A DNA stretch of 64,000 nucleotides from Stutzerimonas stutzeri (GCF_002909485.1 NZ_PPXG01000002.1:248001-312000); one strand, 5' to 3'; counted from the stretch's first letter, positions 1 to 9,066 are shown. Made by a program: numbers and translations. The notes: a model not told the origin generated them from the letters alone.

Positions 1-2
1 GC

Positions 3-1565
3 TCAATATAGATCGCGCCGGTAGCGGCCGGCTTCACGCAGCGCGGCGACCTGCTTTTGACCGAGCAGGCCGTGCAGTAGCGCGTCGACGTCCTCACCCA
101 TGCCCTTGAGGCTACCGCATACAAGCAGGCTTGCTCCCCCCTCGATCCAACTGCGCAACTCATCGGCCGCGTCGCGTAGCAGATGCTGCACGTAGACAGG
201 CTGAGCCTGATCTCGGGAAAAGGCCAGGTCGAGGCGGGCCAGATGGCCGCTACGCTGCCAGGCGCATAGTTCGCTCTCGAAGAACATGTCACAGGCGGCA
301 CTGCGTTCGCCGAACAGCAGCCAGTGGCCATGCTGCCCCAACTGCTGGCGCTCGTGCAGGTGGGCGCGCAGGCCGGCCAGACCGGTGCCGTTACCGATCA
401 GGATCAGTGGACCACTGTCGGCCTCCAGGCGAAAGGCCGGGTTGGCGCGGATGCGCAGGTCAATAGCAGCACCCAGCGTCGCGTGCTGGCAAAGCCAGCC
501 GGAACCCAGACCGAGATTGCCCACGGCATCCTGCTGCAGGCGTACCAGTAGCTCAAGCGCGCCGTCCGCGGGTAGCGAGGCGATCGAATAGTCGCGATGG
601 GGCAGGCGCGGCAGCGCTTGCAGAAGGGCATCGGCGTTCAGCCCGTGCAGGGGCCCCGGATCATCCGGTAGCCGGCAGCGCGCCAGCTGCTCGATCAGCG
701 ATTGACCCTCGCTGAGGATTTGTTGGCCTTCCAGTTCGAGCGCTCGTAGCAGCGCGGCGACCTTCTCAGGCGGCTGGCAGGGGCCTATTTCCGCGATATC
801 GCCGGCCTGCCAGTTGGGCAGTGGCACATCGGCCGGGGGGCGCAGCTGCAGGTGGAAAGCCGGGCGCCCCTGACTGCCGGGGTTCAGGCAATGCCGTGCC
901 TCCAGGCGCCAGCTCTGGTAGGCCGGCGCCTGCCAATCGGCGAAGTCTCGCTGACCCGCCAACAGGCCGAGCTGCTGCTGCCACTGGCGCAGTACGGTGG
1001 GATCGCAACGGTCGGCCTCGAGGCGGTCGAACAGCGGTCGAGCGCCGAGACGCTGCAGCTGGCTGTCCAGGCGATGGGCGAAACCGCAGAACTGCGGGTA
1101 ATGGCTGTCGCCTAGACCCAGCAGGGCGTAGTCGATCTGGCCCAGATCAATGCGAACGCCGTCCAGCCAGCGTTGGAAGCGGGCGGCATGGTCTGGCGCT
1201 TCGCCTTCTCCATAGGTGCTGGCCACCAACAACAAGCGCTGGCGCTTGGCGAGTCGCTCCGACGTCAGTGTGTCGATTGGCACGGCCTGGGCTTCAATAC
1301 CTGCCATGCGGAGCTGGCCCGCGCTGCGTTCGGCGATTTCGCGCGCCTGGCCGCCCTGGCTGGCGTAAGCGACCCAGAGTTCGCCGGTTTGGCTGAAGTC
1401 CGCACGTGGCTTGCGACTGAGAAAGCAGACGCCCAGCCAGGCGAGTACGGTCAGGCCAGCGCTGATCTCCCGTGGAGGTTGCAGCCACAGCAGCGCGCCA
1501 GCCAGCACCAGGCAGGCGAGCACGGGCCAGTAGCGCTGAAAGAGTGGGGTGGGTGAGGGTGTCAT
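3..1565 (-). CDS. Membrane-anchored CysJ-like flavoprotein reductase
   Basis: About 520 aa from ATG 1565; an in-frame TTG at 1577 would add four residues. Two hydrophobic segments lie in the first ~50 residues. A flavodoxin (FMN) domain follows at about 64-196, with a YASQGG phosphate loop and an ASTYGEGEAP stretch. An FAD domain carries RDYS at 324-327, and an NADPH domain carries LIGNGTGLAG near 390. This is the layout of the sulfite reductase alpha subunit, but no hemoprotein partner lies nearby. It is the last gene of a minus-strand cluster with a TonB receptor and a PepSY membrane protein. I infer that it feeds NADPH electrons to the PepSY protein for ferric-siderophore reduction. The stop codon lies at the very edge of the window. 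Confidence 0.85.
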   Translation of the reverse strand: MTPSPTPLFQRYWPVLACLVLAGALLWLQPPREISAGLTVLAWLGVCFLSRKPRADFSQTGELWVAYASQGGQAREIAERSAGQLRMAGIEAQAVPIDTLTSERLAKRQRLLLVASTYGEGEAPDHAARFQRWLDGVRIDLGQIDYALLGLGDSHYPQFCGFAHRLDSQLQRLGARPLFDRLEADRCDPTVLRQWQQQLGLLAGQRDFADWQAPAYQSWRLEARHCLNPGSQGRPAFHLQLRPPADVPLPNWQAGDIAEIGPCQPPEKVAALLRALELEGQQILSEGQSLIEQLARCRLPDDPGPLHGLNADALLQALPRLPHRDYSIASLPADGALELLVRLQQDAVGNLGLGSGWLCQHATLGAAIDLRIRANPAFRLEADSGPLILIGNGTGLAGLRAHLHERQQLGQHGHWLLFGERSAACDMFFESELCAWQRSGHLARLDLAFSRDQAQPVYVQHLLRDAADELRSWIEGGASLLVCGSLKGMGEDVDALLHGLLGQKQVAALREAGRYRRDLY

Positions 1566-1653
1566 GGTATCCAGCAATCAGCTGTAGCTCGGATGCAGTC
1601 CGGAATGGTCGCGACGACCATCTCCAGACTGCATCGAGTTACAGGTGCAAGGC

Positions 1654-2526
1654 TCAGGGTGCCAGCACTTCCAGAGTGGCGCTGTAGCTTGCGCGGCGCT
1701 CGGTGGCCGGCTTGCTCACGCCCTTGTCGGTAGTCAGTTCGGCCTCCAGCCAGTACATGCCGGCTTCAGGCCAGGTGATGCTGACCTTGCCGTCGGCATC
1801 GGTCTTGGCGTTGATCTCGCCCAGTTCGTCGCGATAGCGGTTGCCGCCCGGGATGACGCTGATCTCGATATCCGCAGCCGGTTTGCCGTCGAGCAGGAAA
1901 ATGAACTCGGCCGCCTCACCCGCAAACAGGTCGTTGGGGTGGGTGACAGGCTTGAGCTCCAGACCCACGCCGGTCGGTGCGAGGACTTCGGTAGTGGGCG
2001 CGCCGGAGGTCACGAATACTTCCATGCGGCTGTTGGTCTGGCTGACCTTGAGACCTTCTGCCTTGGCCGGGACGTCCTTGGCAAAGCTTTCGGCGGAACC
2101 CATCCAGCGGCGTGTCTCGCCCTTTTCCTTCCAGCTGGCAAACAGACCGCTGTTTGCGACCGCCAGCTTGTACGTTCCCTTCTGGCTCAGCTGCACGTCG
2201 AAGGTGCTGCGGTAACGGCCAACAGCGCCGTTCTGGGCGGATGCCTTCGAGCCGTCCGGCGCGATGATCTGCAACTCCGGCGTTGGGCGGCGCATGCCTG
2301 GCGGGCCGCCCGCAGGTGCCTGAGCCGCTTCGCCGATGCCCTTGAGGCGCATCGGAACGTGCTCGAAGTAGAACAAGTCGTTGGAGACGGCGGCGTCGAC
2401 GGTGATCCAAGGCTCTTCACCGGATAGCACCGTTGCCGAGGGCAGCATCCAGGCGCGGTGGGCCTGAGCCGAAAGCGGCAGGCAGACGGCGAGGGCCAGT
2501 GCGGTCCATTTGATGACGGGTTTCAT
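1654..2526 (-). CDS. DUF4198 periplasmic protein
   Basis: 290 aa. Start ATG 2526 has an AGGA about 8 nt upstream; an ATG at 2544 overlaps the previous stop but lacks a good site. The signal peptide probably ends at SAQA before HRAWMLPS. The HRAWMLPS opening followed by an Ig-like beta-rich body is typical of DUF4198, a family often found beside metal-uptake genes (NikM-like). The C-terminal part resembles a carboxypeptidase-regulatory or transthyretin-like fold (DADGKVSITWPEAGMYWLEA). It lies between DUF2271 and the flavoprotein in the iron cluster. Its exact role is unknown; a periplasmic metal or siderophore accessory function is inferred from context. Confidence 0.8.
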   Translation of the reverse strand: MKPVIKWTALALAVCLPLSAQAHRAWMLPSATVLSGEEPWITVDAAVSNDLFYFEHVPMRLKGIGEAAQAPAGGPPGMRRPTPELQIIAPDGSKASAQNGAVGRYRSTFDVQLSQKGTYKLAVANSGLFASWKEKGETRRWMGSAESFAKDVPAKAEGLKVSQTNSRMEVFVTSGAPTTEVLAPTGVGLELKPVTHPNDLFAGEAAEFIFLLDGKPAADIEISVIPGGNRYRDELGEINAKTDADGKVSITWPEAGMYWLEAELTTDKGVSKPATERRASYSATLEVLAP

Positions 2527-2540
2527 GGCGTGCTTCCTGT

Positions 2541-3050
2541 TCATTGGGTCAGGGTGAGGGTGATTGCGCCCAGCTCACTCTTGCCCTGGGCTTGATGGTT
2601 GGTGTTCTGCGTGGGAGGCCAGCTGAACGGAACGCGCAGCAGCTCGCGGCCGCCGACTTCGCGGGCCGCTTCGACCACCAGGCGGTATTCGCCAGCTTCC
2701 AGCGTCTTCAGGGGCGCCTGCTGATCCGAGAACTTCAGCGAGTGGCTGCCTACAGCGCGGGTGGCGCCGCTGACGCCATCGACCGGCATTTCCAGGCTGC
2801 GGCCGCTACGGCGCCACCATTGGCGCAGGTCCTTGAGCCATTTCTCACCTTCCTTGTCCTTGAGCTTGGTGTCGTACCACACCGCCAGGTTGGCAACATG
2901 GCTCTGATCCGGGCGCTCCAGCCAGATGGCGACGTAGGGGCGGTGGTACTCGGCGACATCCAAACGGGGAATTTCCACATCCAGCTGCATGTCCGCCGCG
3001 TATAGCGGGGCGCTAAGCAGGGTGAGGGGCAACAACAGGCGTTTACGCAT
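2541..3050 (-). CDS. DUF2271 periplasmic protein
   Basis: 169 aa, with AGGA just before ATG 3050. The signal peptide ends near LYAA. The body matches DUF2271: LDVEIPRLDVAEYHRPYVA, the IWLERPDQSHVANLAVWYD stretch and the W-rich KDLRQWWRRSGRS segment. Members usually sit beside PepSY proteins and DUF4198 genes in iron-uptake loci, as here. It starts 9 nt after the PepSY gene ends and its stop overlaps the first possible start of the DUF4198 gene, so translation is probably coupled. The biochemical function is not known. Confidence 0.8.
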   Translation of the reverse strand: MRKRLLLPLTLLSAPLYAADMQLDVEIPRLDVAEYHRPYVAIWLERPDQSHVANLAVWYDTKLKDKEGEKWLKDLRQWWRRSGRSLEMPVDGVSGATRAVGSHSLKFSDQQAPLKTLEAGEYRLVVEAAREVGGRELLRVPFSWPPTQNTNHQAQGKSELGAITLTLTQ

Positions 3051-3059
3051 GGGCAGTCC

Positions 3060-3653
3060 TTAATGAATGAAAAGCAGCGCCAGCAGCAGCGGAATCACCA
3101 GCCCCAGGCCAACCAGCGGCCAGGTAGTGGGACGATTGCTGGCGTGACGATGCAGAAGCAGCAGACCGGTGAGGCTGAACACCACACAGGCAACGGCAAA
3201 GAAGTCGATGAACCAGCTCCAGGCTTCGCCGGTATGGCGGCCTTTGTGCAGGTCGTTGAAATAGGCGATCCACCCGCGGTCGGTCGATTCGTATTCCAAC
3301 TCGCCGCTTTCCAGGCTCAGGCTCAGCCAGGCGTCGCCGCCGGGACGGGGCAGGGCGACATAGAGTTCGCCATCGCTCCACTCGGCGTCACGACCGGCCA
3401 GTCGTTGGTCCAGGGTATGTTCCAGCCATTGCTGCAGCTCGGCAGGCAAGCCGTCCTCTGGGGCGTCGGCCTGCAAACGGCTGAGCAACGACTCGGGCAA
3501 CTGTCCGCCGCGGGTTTCCACCAGCGGTTTGCTTTCGATCTGCCCAGCATGGTTGAGCGTGATGCCGGTTACCGAGAACAACAGCATGCCGACCAGGCAC
3601 AGGGCAGAACTGATCCAGTGCCATTGGCGCAGAGTGCCGAGCCAGAAATGCAT
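3060..3653 (-). CDS. PepSY-associated transmembrane protein
   Basis: 197 aa, AAGGA 5 nt before ATG 3653. There is an N-terminal membrane helix with flanking histidines (RQWHWISSALCLVG ... TLNHAG), a periplasmic PepSY-like region of about 100 residues, and then FNDLHKGRHTGEAWSWFIDF leading into two further helices with an LLLLHRHA motif. Paired histidines in such helices are candidate heme b ligands. Related proteins such as FoxB reduce ferric siderophores at the inner membrane. Placed directly after a TonB receptor and upstream of a CysJ-like flavoprotein, it is the likely transmembrane electron carrier of the cluster. Heme binding is inferred. Confidence 0.8.
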   Translation of the reverse strand: MHFWLGTLRQWHWISSALCLVGMLLFSVTGITLNHAGQIESKPLVETRGGQLPESLLSRLQADAPEDGLPAELQQWLEHTLDQRLAGRDAEWSDGELYVALPRPGGDAWLSLSLESGELEYESTDRGWIAYFNDLHKGRHTGEAWSWFIDFFAVACVVFSLTGLLLLHRHASNRPTTWPLVGLGLVIPLLLALLFIH

Positions 3654-3770
3654 GGTGGTCCTTGTCGTGCTGTGGGGTGGGCGAATTCTAGGGTGCCTGA
3701 CGGCGGCGATGCTAAAGATTTACAAACAGCATACATTCGCGTTTTGCTCGCGATCCGCAATGTGCGAGAA

Positions 3771-3796
3771 ACAACGAAGCCGGGATACTCCCGGCT
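3771..3796 (-). terminator. Hairpin after TonB receptor gene
   Basis: Perfect 8-bp stem AGCCGGGA/TCCCGGCT with a 3-nt loop at 3778-3796, followed on the minus strand by a T-rich stretch. It lies 19 nt past the receptor stop and before the PepSY gene, so it may terminate or attenuate transcription between the two. Confidence 0.55.
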
Positions 3797-3814
3797 CGTT
3801 TGGGCGCCTACGGA

Positions 3815-6046
3815 TTAGAAGGTGAAGTTGGCGGAGAGCCAGAGGCGACGACCTTCTTCCAGGGTGCCGCTGGTGGCAGCCGCCGACTGGATGTAGTCGG
3901 AGGCCCACCCCGTCGTGCCTGTGTTGGTGGTGTAGTAAGTGCCCTCGGTAAAGTCCTTGTCGAAAAGGTTGTAGATAGTTGCGTTGAAGGTGACGTTTTC
4001 CGAGGCTTTGAATGAGCCGCCAAGGTGGAACACTTCGTACGCTTTCAAATCTCCTGCAGCGTCATAAAGTGCCTGGTTTGCTGCCGTCAGGTTTTCGTAG
4101 CGATCAGTGAAGCGCGTCCGCTCGTCCCGGTACTCACCCTTGAACCATAGGTTCAGACGGTCTGTGGTCTGCCAGCTGAGCCGTGCATGAAGCATATGTT
4201 CTGGTGTGTTTGTCAGCGGGGCGCCTTTGTTTGCACCACTCTTTTGTTCGCTATCGGTGTAGGTGTAGTTCATGGCCAGCGCCCAGGCCGGTGCGAACTC
4301 CCAGCGCCCCGCCAGTTCAAGGCCTTGGGTAACGGCTTCGTCGACATTTACGCTTTGGGCGAAGGAATCTTGCGTAAAACCGCTGCCGAAGCTGACGCAA
4401 CCCGGCTGGTTGGGATTGGTTGCAGAGAAGCAGTTAGCGATCGGCGTTCCATCATCGATCTTGTCGTCGAACTTGTTATGGAACACGGTCGCGTTTGCAC
4501 TGAAGCCGCTGAGGTTGTCGAAGTAGACGCCGAGTTCGGTATTGGTGGTGATTTCCGGATCCAGATCCGGGCTGCCAACCGTGATGACCGCGCCCTGGCT
4601 GGTGACGCCGCTGATACCGTCGTGAAGCTGATTCAGCGTTGGCGTTTTGTATCCGCGGCTGACGCCACCTTTCATCGTCCAATTGTCATTGGTATTCCAG
4701 ACCAGATAAGCGCGTGGACTGATGTGGCCACCGAACGCCTCATGGTCTTCATAGCGAGCGCCCAGCGTCAAAGCCAGGTCATGACGTAGACGCCACTCGT
4801 CTTCGACGAACATCGCCCAGGACTTCTGCTGGAAATCGTCGTCGGCAATGCCGTCCGTGACCTTGGCATCCCAGTATTGCCCCCCAACAGTGAGTATGTG
4901 CGACTCCCCAACCGGGCTGACCAGTTTGGTATCGAGGATCAGGTCGGTGGATTTCAGCTCGCGGTCATCGCCGATGACGATCGATGGGTAGCCGGTGTAG
5001 GAGTTGCCGATAGGCGTACCAGGAATCGTGCGGCCGATGGTTTCGGTGGTGGTGTGCGTCAGGCTGCTATCCAGAGTGCCGAAACTGAAGCGCCCCGTGT
5101 GGCTAAGGGCAAACTGGTCGCGCTCGAAGCGCAGTTCGTCAGCATATCCGTTGGCTTTGGTCGGTGCGTCTACGGTGCAGCCATCAGTGGCGCTGCCGCC
5201 GTTTTTACCGTCGAGATTTCCTAACTGACAGTCGTCGTTATTGTAAACCTGACGGCCGCGCTCGAAATCCAGGGAGATGTCATGCGCTTCGTCAGGGGTA
5301 AGCGTTAGGCGGGCGCCGAGCACATGGTTGCGCCCCTCTACAGGTGAGGCCCCACGCTTGCTGACAGGGCTGTCATTATCGAAAGACAAATCAGACTCGG
5401 CGCGATCATACAAACTGCCCCGAACAGCGAGTCCGAGCAAGTTGTCAATGAGAGGGCCGCTGGCATAAAGGCTAGTGTTGCTGGTGTCGCCGTAATCTCG
5501 ATTTTCCTGGAAAGTATGGTCCAGGCTGACCGACGCGCCCCATTCTTTCGCGACTTTCTTGGTAATGATATTGACCACGCCGCCCATCGCATCCGACCCG
5601 TAGAGGGTCGACATTGGGCCGCGGATTACTTCGATCCGTTCAATGGCCGACATCGGGGGCATGAAACTCGTGGACGTTTCGTTGAAGCCGTTAGGGGTGA
5701 CGTTGCCAGCGGTGTTCTGCCGACGCCCGTCAATCAGGATCAATGTATAGTCGCTAGGCATGCCACGAATGCTGATATTCAGCCCGCCGGTCTTGCCTGT
5801 GCCCTGGCGGATATCGATGCCTTCCACGTCGTCCAATGCCTGCGCCAGATTGCTATAGCGCTTCTGCTGCATATCCTGCTGGCTGATGACACTGATGCTG
5901 GCAGGCGCCTCGGTGATCTTCTGTTCGAAGCCAGAGGCACTGACGACCATGTTCTGAAGTGCGACCGGTTCAGTCTGAGCGAAAGCCGTAAAACTGCAGC
6001 CAATCATGGCGCAGGACAGTGCGGTACGTGCGAAGGGGATAGACAT
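3815..6046 (-). CDS. TonB-dependent siderophore receptor (CirA/FepA type)
   Basis: 743 aa. Start ATG 6046 is chosen because AAGGAG lies 6 nt upstream and a signal peptide follows (MSIPFARTALSCAMIGC ... FAQ). The candidate TonB box is near LQNMVVSASG. A plug domain (ISVISQQDMQQKRYSNLAQAL, IERIEVIRGPMSTLYGSDAMGGVVNIITKK) is followed by a 22-strand-type barrel with the SRGYKTPTLNQL motif, ending in the usual terminal phenylalanine (SANFTF). The family imports ferric siderophores, mostly catecholates, across the outer membrane using TonB energy. A Fur-like site lies just upstream and the accessory reductase genes follow. The ligand cannot be read from the sequence. Confidence 0.93.
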   Translation of the reverse strand: MSIPFARTALSCAMIGCSFTAFAQTEPVALQNMVVSASGFEQKITEAPASISVISQQDMQQKRYSNLAQALDDVEGIDIRQGTGKTGGLNISIRGMPSDYTLILIDGRRQNTAGNVTPNGFNETSTSFMPPMSAIERIEVIRGPMSTLYGSDAMGGVVNIITKKVAKEWGASVSLDHTFQENRDYGDTSNTSLYASGPLIDNLLGLAVRGSLYDRAESDLSFDNDSPVSKRGASPVEGRNHVLGARLTLTPDEAHDISLDFERGRQVYNNDDCQLGNLDGKNGGSATDGCTVDAPTKANGYADELRFERDQFALSHTGRFSFGTLDSSLTHTTTETIGRTIPGTPIGNSYTGYPSIVIGDDRELKSTDLILDTKLVSPVGESHILTVGGQYWDAKVTDGIADDDFQQKSWAMFVEDEWRLRHDLALTLGARYEDHEAFGGHISPRAYLVWNTNDNWTMKGGVSRGYKTPTLNQLHDGISGVTSQGAVITVGSPDLDPEITTNTELGVYFDNLSGFSANATVFHNKFDDKIDDGTPIANCFSATNPNQPGCVSFGSGFTQDSFAQSVNVDEAVTQGLELAGRWEFAPAWALAMNYTYTDSEQKSGANKGAPLTNTPEHMLHARLSWQTTDRLNLWFKGEYRDERTRFTDRYENLTAANQALYDAAGDLKAYEVFHLGGSFKASENVTFNATIYNLFDKDFTEGTYYTTNTGTTGWASDYIQSAAATSGTLEEGRRLWLSANFTF

Positions 6047-6081
6047 GCGGGCTCCTTGTGGCCGTCTCGTTGGCGCCCGCA

Positions 6082-6096
6082 TGATAATCATTCGTA
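6082..6096 (-). promoter_or_regulatory. Candidate Fur box for iron cluster
   Basis: TGATAAT-C-ATTCGTA fits the 7-1-7 Fur pattern: the left half-site is perfect and the right matches 4 of 7. It sits about 36 nt upstream of the receptor ATG in an AT-rich stretch. Iron repression of the downstream cluster is inferred. Confidence 0.6.
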
Positions 6097-6200
6097 AACG
6101 AGAATTTATGTTTCTCTTCAGTTGCTTCTCATATCGTCAGGTGAAATGGGCGCAAGGCCTTATGCCGCTTGGCTCGCGGTGTTGTAAGAATATATTTCAA

Positions 6201-6236
6201 GGCCGTGCGCAGCTGCGATTTGCAGCCGCTACGGCC
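6201..6236 (-). terminator. Hairpin terminator after SIMPL gene
   Basis: Outer stem GGCCGT/ACGGCC encloses an inner GCTGC/GCAGC stem with a 5-nt loop, 14 nt past the SIMPL stop. On the minus strand it is followed by an AT-rich run. It would separate the SIMPL gene from the iron cluster. Confidence 0.5.
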
Positions 6237-6249
6237 CCAAATAGCTAGA

Positions 6250-6954
6250 TCAGCGCATCTGCACTTCGATGACGCCATCGGCGCTGATCGTAACCTGGCG
6301 GCTGCCGGCCTCGATTTCCGGAATGGGTGCCGATTCCATCATGTCCATTTTCATCGCGCTTTGACGCATGACGGGCTGAAAGCCGCCGCCGTTGAGGTTC
6401 AGGCTCACCAGCTTGTAGCCGCTGCCGCCAAGCGCTTCGGTAGCAAGCTGGGCGCGAGCCTGGAATGCAGCGACTGCTTCCTTGAGCAAGGCGTCCTCGT
6501 TCTGTTTGCGGATCGGATCGGAGACGCTGAAATGCATGCTGCTCATTTTCAGGCTTTTCATCAGCTCGGCGGTGAGCTTCGACAGGCTGGCGAAGTTGCT
6601 GCTTTCGAGGCGCAATTCGGCGCGCTCTCGCCAGCCGGTGATCTGCTGGCCTTTATCGTCATAGACCGGATAGCTGTTGCGGCTGCCCTGGCTGATGATC
6701 ACGTCCTTGTTCTGGCGGGCGCTTTGCAGCGCCTGGTTCAGTGTGTTGGTCGTCTGTGCTGCGAGCTGGGAAGGGTCGCTGTGCTGTGCTTCGCTATAAA
6801 GCGTGACGTGCATCCGGTCATGGGCAACTTCGGTGCTGACCTCGGCGCGCAGGGCGACCTGGTTGTAGCGGGCATCCTCGGCGAGGGCGTTCAGGCTGGT
6901 GAGGCTCGCAGCAATTACCAGAAAGGCGGCGCTGCGGAAGAAAGAGTGCTGCAT
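6250..6954 (-). CDS. SIMPL (DUF541) periplasmic protein
   Basis: 234 aa. Start ATG 6954 has AAGGA 8 nt upstream and a clear signal peptide ending NALA before EDARYN. The body matches the SIMPL/DUF541 family (YggE/BP26-like): VALRAEVSTEVAHDRMHVTL, the Q-rich helix AAQTTNTLNQALQSA, the GQQITGWRERAELRLESSNF region and a YKLVSLNLNGGG stretch. Family members are periplasmic or outer-membrane proteins linked to oxidative stress or ring-shaped assemblies; their function is not settled. It is transcribed away from roxS and is probably monocistronic. Confidence 0.88.
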   Translation of the reverse strand: MQHSFFRSAAFLVIAASLTSLNALAEDARYNQVALRAEVSTEVAHDRMHVTLYSEAQHSDPSQLAAQTTNTLNQALQSARQNKDVIISQGSRNSYPVYDDKGQQITGWRERAELRLESSNFASLSKLTAELMKSLKMSSMHFSVSDPIRKQNEDALLKEAVAAFQARAQLATEALGGSGYKLVSLNLNGGGFQPVMRQSAMKMDMMESAPIPEIEAGSRQVTISADGVIEVQMR

Positions 6955-7082
6955 AAAGGAGGTCCTTGGCGACGGCACCGGTACGGTGCGATAGCGCAAG
7001 ACTCTACATCGCGACGGCGAATGTGTGCAGCTGTCTGTGCGTCGAGTTGCCGCATTTCAGGCAGGTCGGCAAACGGCTTGGT

Positions 7083-7088
7083 TATACT
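7083..7088 (+). promoter_or_regulatory. Candidate -10 box of roxS
   Basis: TATACT lies 23 nt before the roxS ATG. No convincing -35 hexamer is seen at the right spacing. Confidence 0.3.
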
Positions 7089-7110
7089 CCGCCGAATTGT
7101 TGGAGACTCC

Positions 7111-8364
7111 ATGTACGCATCCGTCCCGCTGTTGTCTGCCAGCCGGCAGAACCTTCGGCTTCTGACTCTTATACGCATCGTGGTGCTGGCTGCGCAGTCC
7201 GGCGCCGTGGGCGTGGCTTATGCAACCAAGTTGTTGACGCTGCCGTGGCTCGCGCTGGGCATTACGCTGGCCGTTTCGGCTGTGCTTTGTCTGGGCACCG
7301 CGTTGCGGTTGCGTGGCCCTTGGCCCGTTACCGAGCTTGAGTATGCCGTCCATTTGGGCTGCGATCTGATGATCCACAGCGCGCTGCTGTATTACTCGGG
7401 TGGCTCGACCAACCCCTTCGTCTCCTATTACCTCGTGCCGCTCACCATCGCCGCAGCAACCCTTCCGTGGCTGTATTCCATCGTGCTCTCCGGCTTGGCG
7501 CTACTGGGTTACACGCTGATGCTGGTCTGGTACGACCCACTTACTCTGCCGCCCTTCGAGCGAGCGACGCTGCAGGTCTACGGCATGTGGCTGAGTTTCG
7601 CGCTGGCGGCCGCGCTGATCACGTTCTTCGTCGCGCGCATGGCCGAACAGCTGCGCCGTCAGGAACAGCAGCAGGCCCAGCGCCGCGAGGAAAGCATGCG
7701 CGATCAGCAACTGCTCGCCGTGGCTACGCAAGCTGCCGGCGCCGCGCATGAGCTGGGTACTCCGTTGGCAACCATGAGTGTGCTGCTCAAGGAGTTGCGC
7801 CAGGAATACAAGGATCCGCAGCTGAGCGAGGATCTCGGCCTGTTGCAGTCGCAGGTCCAGCTGTGCAAGGAGAGCTTGCGACAGCTGGTCCGCGCTGCCG
7901 AGGCTGATCGTCGCCAAGCGGTGGTCGAGCAGACTGCTCGCGAGTGGGTCGACTCGGTGCTGCAGCGCTGGCACCTGATGCGCCCGGAGGCGACTTTCCG
8001 TTTTCATTGCGTCGGTTTAGGTAGCCCGCCCCGTTTGATGCCGCCAGCTGACCTCAGTCAGTCGTTGCTCAACCTGTTGAACAATGCCACCGACGCCAGT
8101 CCCGAGGATCTGGATATACGCCTCGACTGGGACGCGCAGTGGATCAGGCTGACCATTCGCGACCACGGGGCTGGGGTGCCGCTGGCCATTGCCGAACAGA
8201 TCGGCAGACCCTTCATCACCACCAAAGGCAAAGGTTTCGGCCTTGGTCTGTTTCTCAGTCAAGCCAGCGTCACGCGCGCTGGTGGCACAGTGAAGCTCTA
8301 CAATCACGAAGAAGGTGGCACACTGACCGAACTGCGCCTGCCGCATGGCTCGGTGCGCCCCTGA
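7111..8364 (+). CDS. roxS: Redox sensor histidine kinase RoxS (RegB/PrrB family)
   Basis: 417 aa; ATG 7111 is preceded by TTGGAG. An in-frame opening further upstream is non-coding read-through. Six membrane helices occupy about 20-190. The quinone-binding heptapeptide GGSTNPF is at 97-103, the phospho-acceptor His is H213 in AAHELGTPLATM, and C252 in VQLCKESL corresponds to the redox-active cysteine of RegB. The ATPase domain has LLNLLNNATDAS and GLGLFLSQA. RegB-type kinases sense quinone and redox state and control respiratory and redox genes; in Pseudomonas RoxSR acts on cyanide-insensitive oxidase and other targets. The response regulator gene follows at 34 nt. Confidence 0.93.
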   Translation: MYASVPLLSASRQNLRLLTLIRIVVLAAQSGAVGVAYATKLLTLPWLALGITLAVSAVLCLGTALRLRGPWPVTELEYAVHLGCDLMIHSALLYYSGGSTNPFVSYYLVPLTIAAATLPWLYSIVLSGLALLGYTLMLVWYDPLTLPPFERATLQVYGMWLSFALAAALITFFVARMAEQLRRQEQQQAQRREESMRDQQLLAVATQAAGAAHELGTPLATMSVLLKELRQEYKDPQLSEDLGLLQSQVQLCKESLRQLVRAAEADRRQAVVEQTAREWVDSVLQRWHLMRPEATFRFHCVGLGSPPRLMPPADLSQSLLNLLNNATDASPEDLDIRLDWDAQWIRLTIRDHGAGVPLAIAEQIGRPFITTKGKGFGLGLFLSQASVTRAGGTVKLYNHEEGGTLTELRLPHGSVRP

Positions 8365-8397
8365 TCCCGATCGTGAACAATGCGAGGAAATGCACAG

Positions 8398-8958
8398 ATG
8401 ACCGACGAGTTGCAGCAAGAGGGCGAAGAACAACCTCATCTGCTGTTGGTGGATGACGATCCGACGTTCACCCGGGTGATGGCTCGTGCCATGAGCCGCC
8501 GTGGCCTGCAGGTCAGCATCGCCGGTTCGGCCGAGGAGGGCCTGGCCCTGGCCAAGCAGGATATCCCCGACTATGCAGTGCTTGATCTTAAAATGGAGGG
8601 TGACTCGGGCCTGGTGCTGCTGCCCAAGCTGCTTGAACTGGATCCGGAGATGCGCGTGTTGATCCTGACCGGCTACTCCAGCATCGCCACCGCGGTGGAA
8701 GCGATCAAGCGTGGTGCTTGCAATTACCTGTGCAAGCCTGCTGACGCCGATGATGTGCTGGCGGCGCTGCTGTCGCAGCATGCCGATCTTGACAGCCTGG
8801 TGCCGGAAAATCCGATGTCTGTCGATCGCCTGCAGTGGGAACACATCCAGCGGGTGCTCAGCGAGCACGATGGCAACATTTCCGCTACCGCGCGTGCCCT
8901 GGGCATGCACCGGCGGACGTTGCAGCGCAAGCTGCAGAAACGTCCGGTAAGACGCTAG
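8398..8958 (+). CDS. roxR: Response regulator RoxR (RegA/PrrA family)
   Basis: 186 aa from ATG 8398, with GAGGAAA upstream; an alternative ATG lies at 8380. The receiver domain has the acidic pair in LLVDDDPTF and the phospho-acceptor D63 in AVLDLKMEGDSGL, then a short linker and a Fis-type helix-turn-helix (GNISATARALGMHRRTLQRKL) at the end. This layout is that of RegA/PrrA/RoxR. It receives phosphate from RoxS and controls redox-responsive genes. It forms an operon with roxS. Confidence 0.93.
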   Translation: MTDELQQEGEEQPHLLLVDDDPTFTRVMARAMSRRGLQVSIAGSAEEGLALAKQDIPDYAVLDLKMEGDSGLVLLPKLLELDPEMRVLILTGYSSIATAVEAIKRGACNYLCKPADADDVLAALLSQHADLDSLVPENPMSVDRLQWEHIQRVLSEHDGNISATARALGMHRRTLQRKLQKRPVRR

Positions 8959-9066
8959 GGCTGCGGTATGGTTTCGCGGGGCCGAGCGCCGTACTGACAC
9001 GGCGGTTGAGCCCTCGCGCGGCTCATGCTTTATGCTTGCGTCTCCCGTAGTTGCAGGCGTTTTTTC

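Noticed and set aside
6169-7110. Long in-frame N-terminal extension of roxS
   Set aside because: It lies antisense to the SIMPL gene and contains no conserved sequence; ATG 7111 has a ribosome site and begins the known RegB N-terminus.
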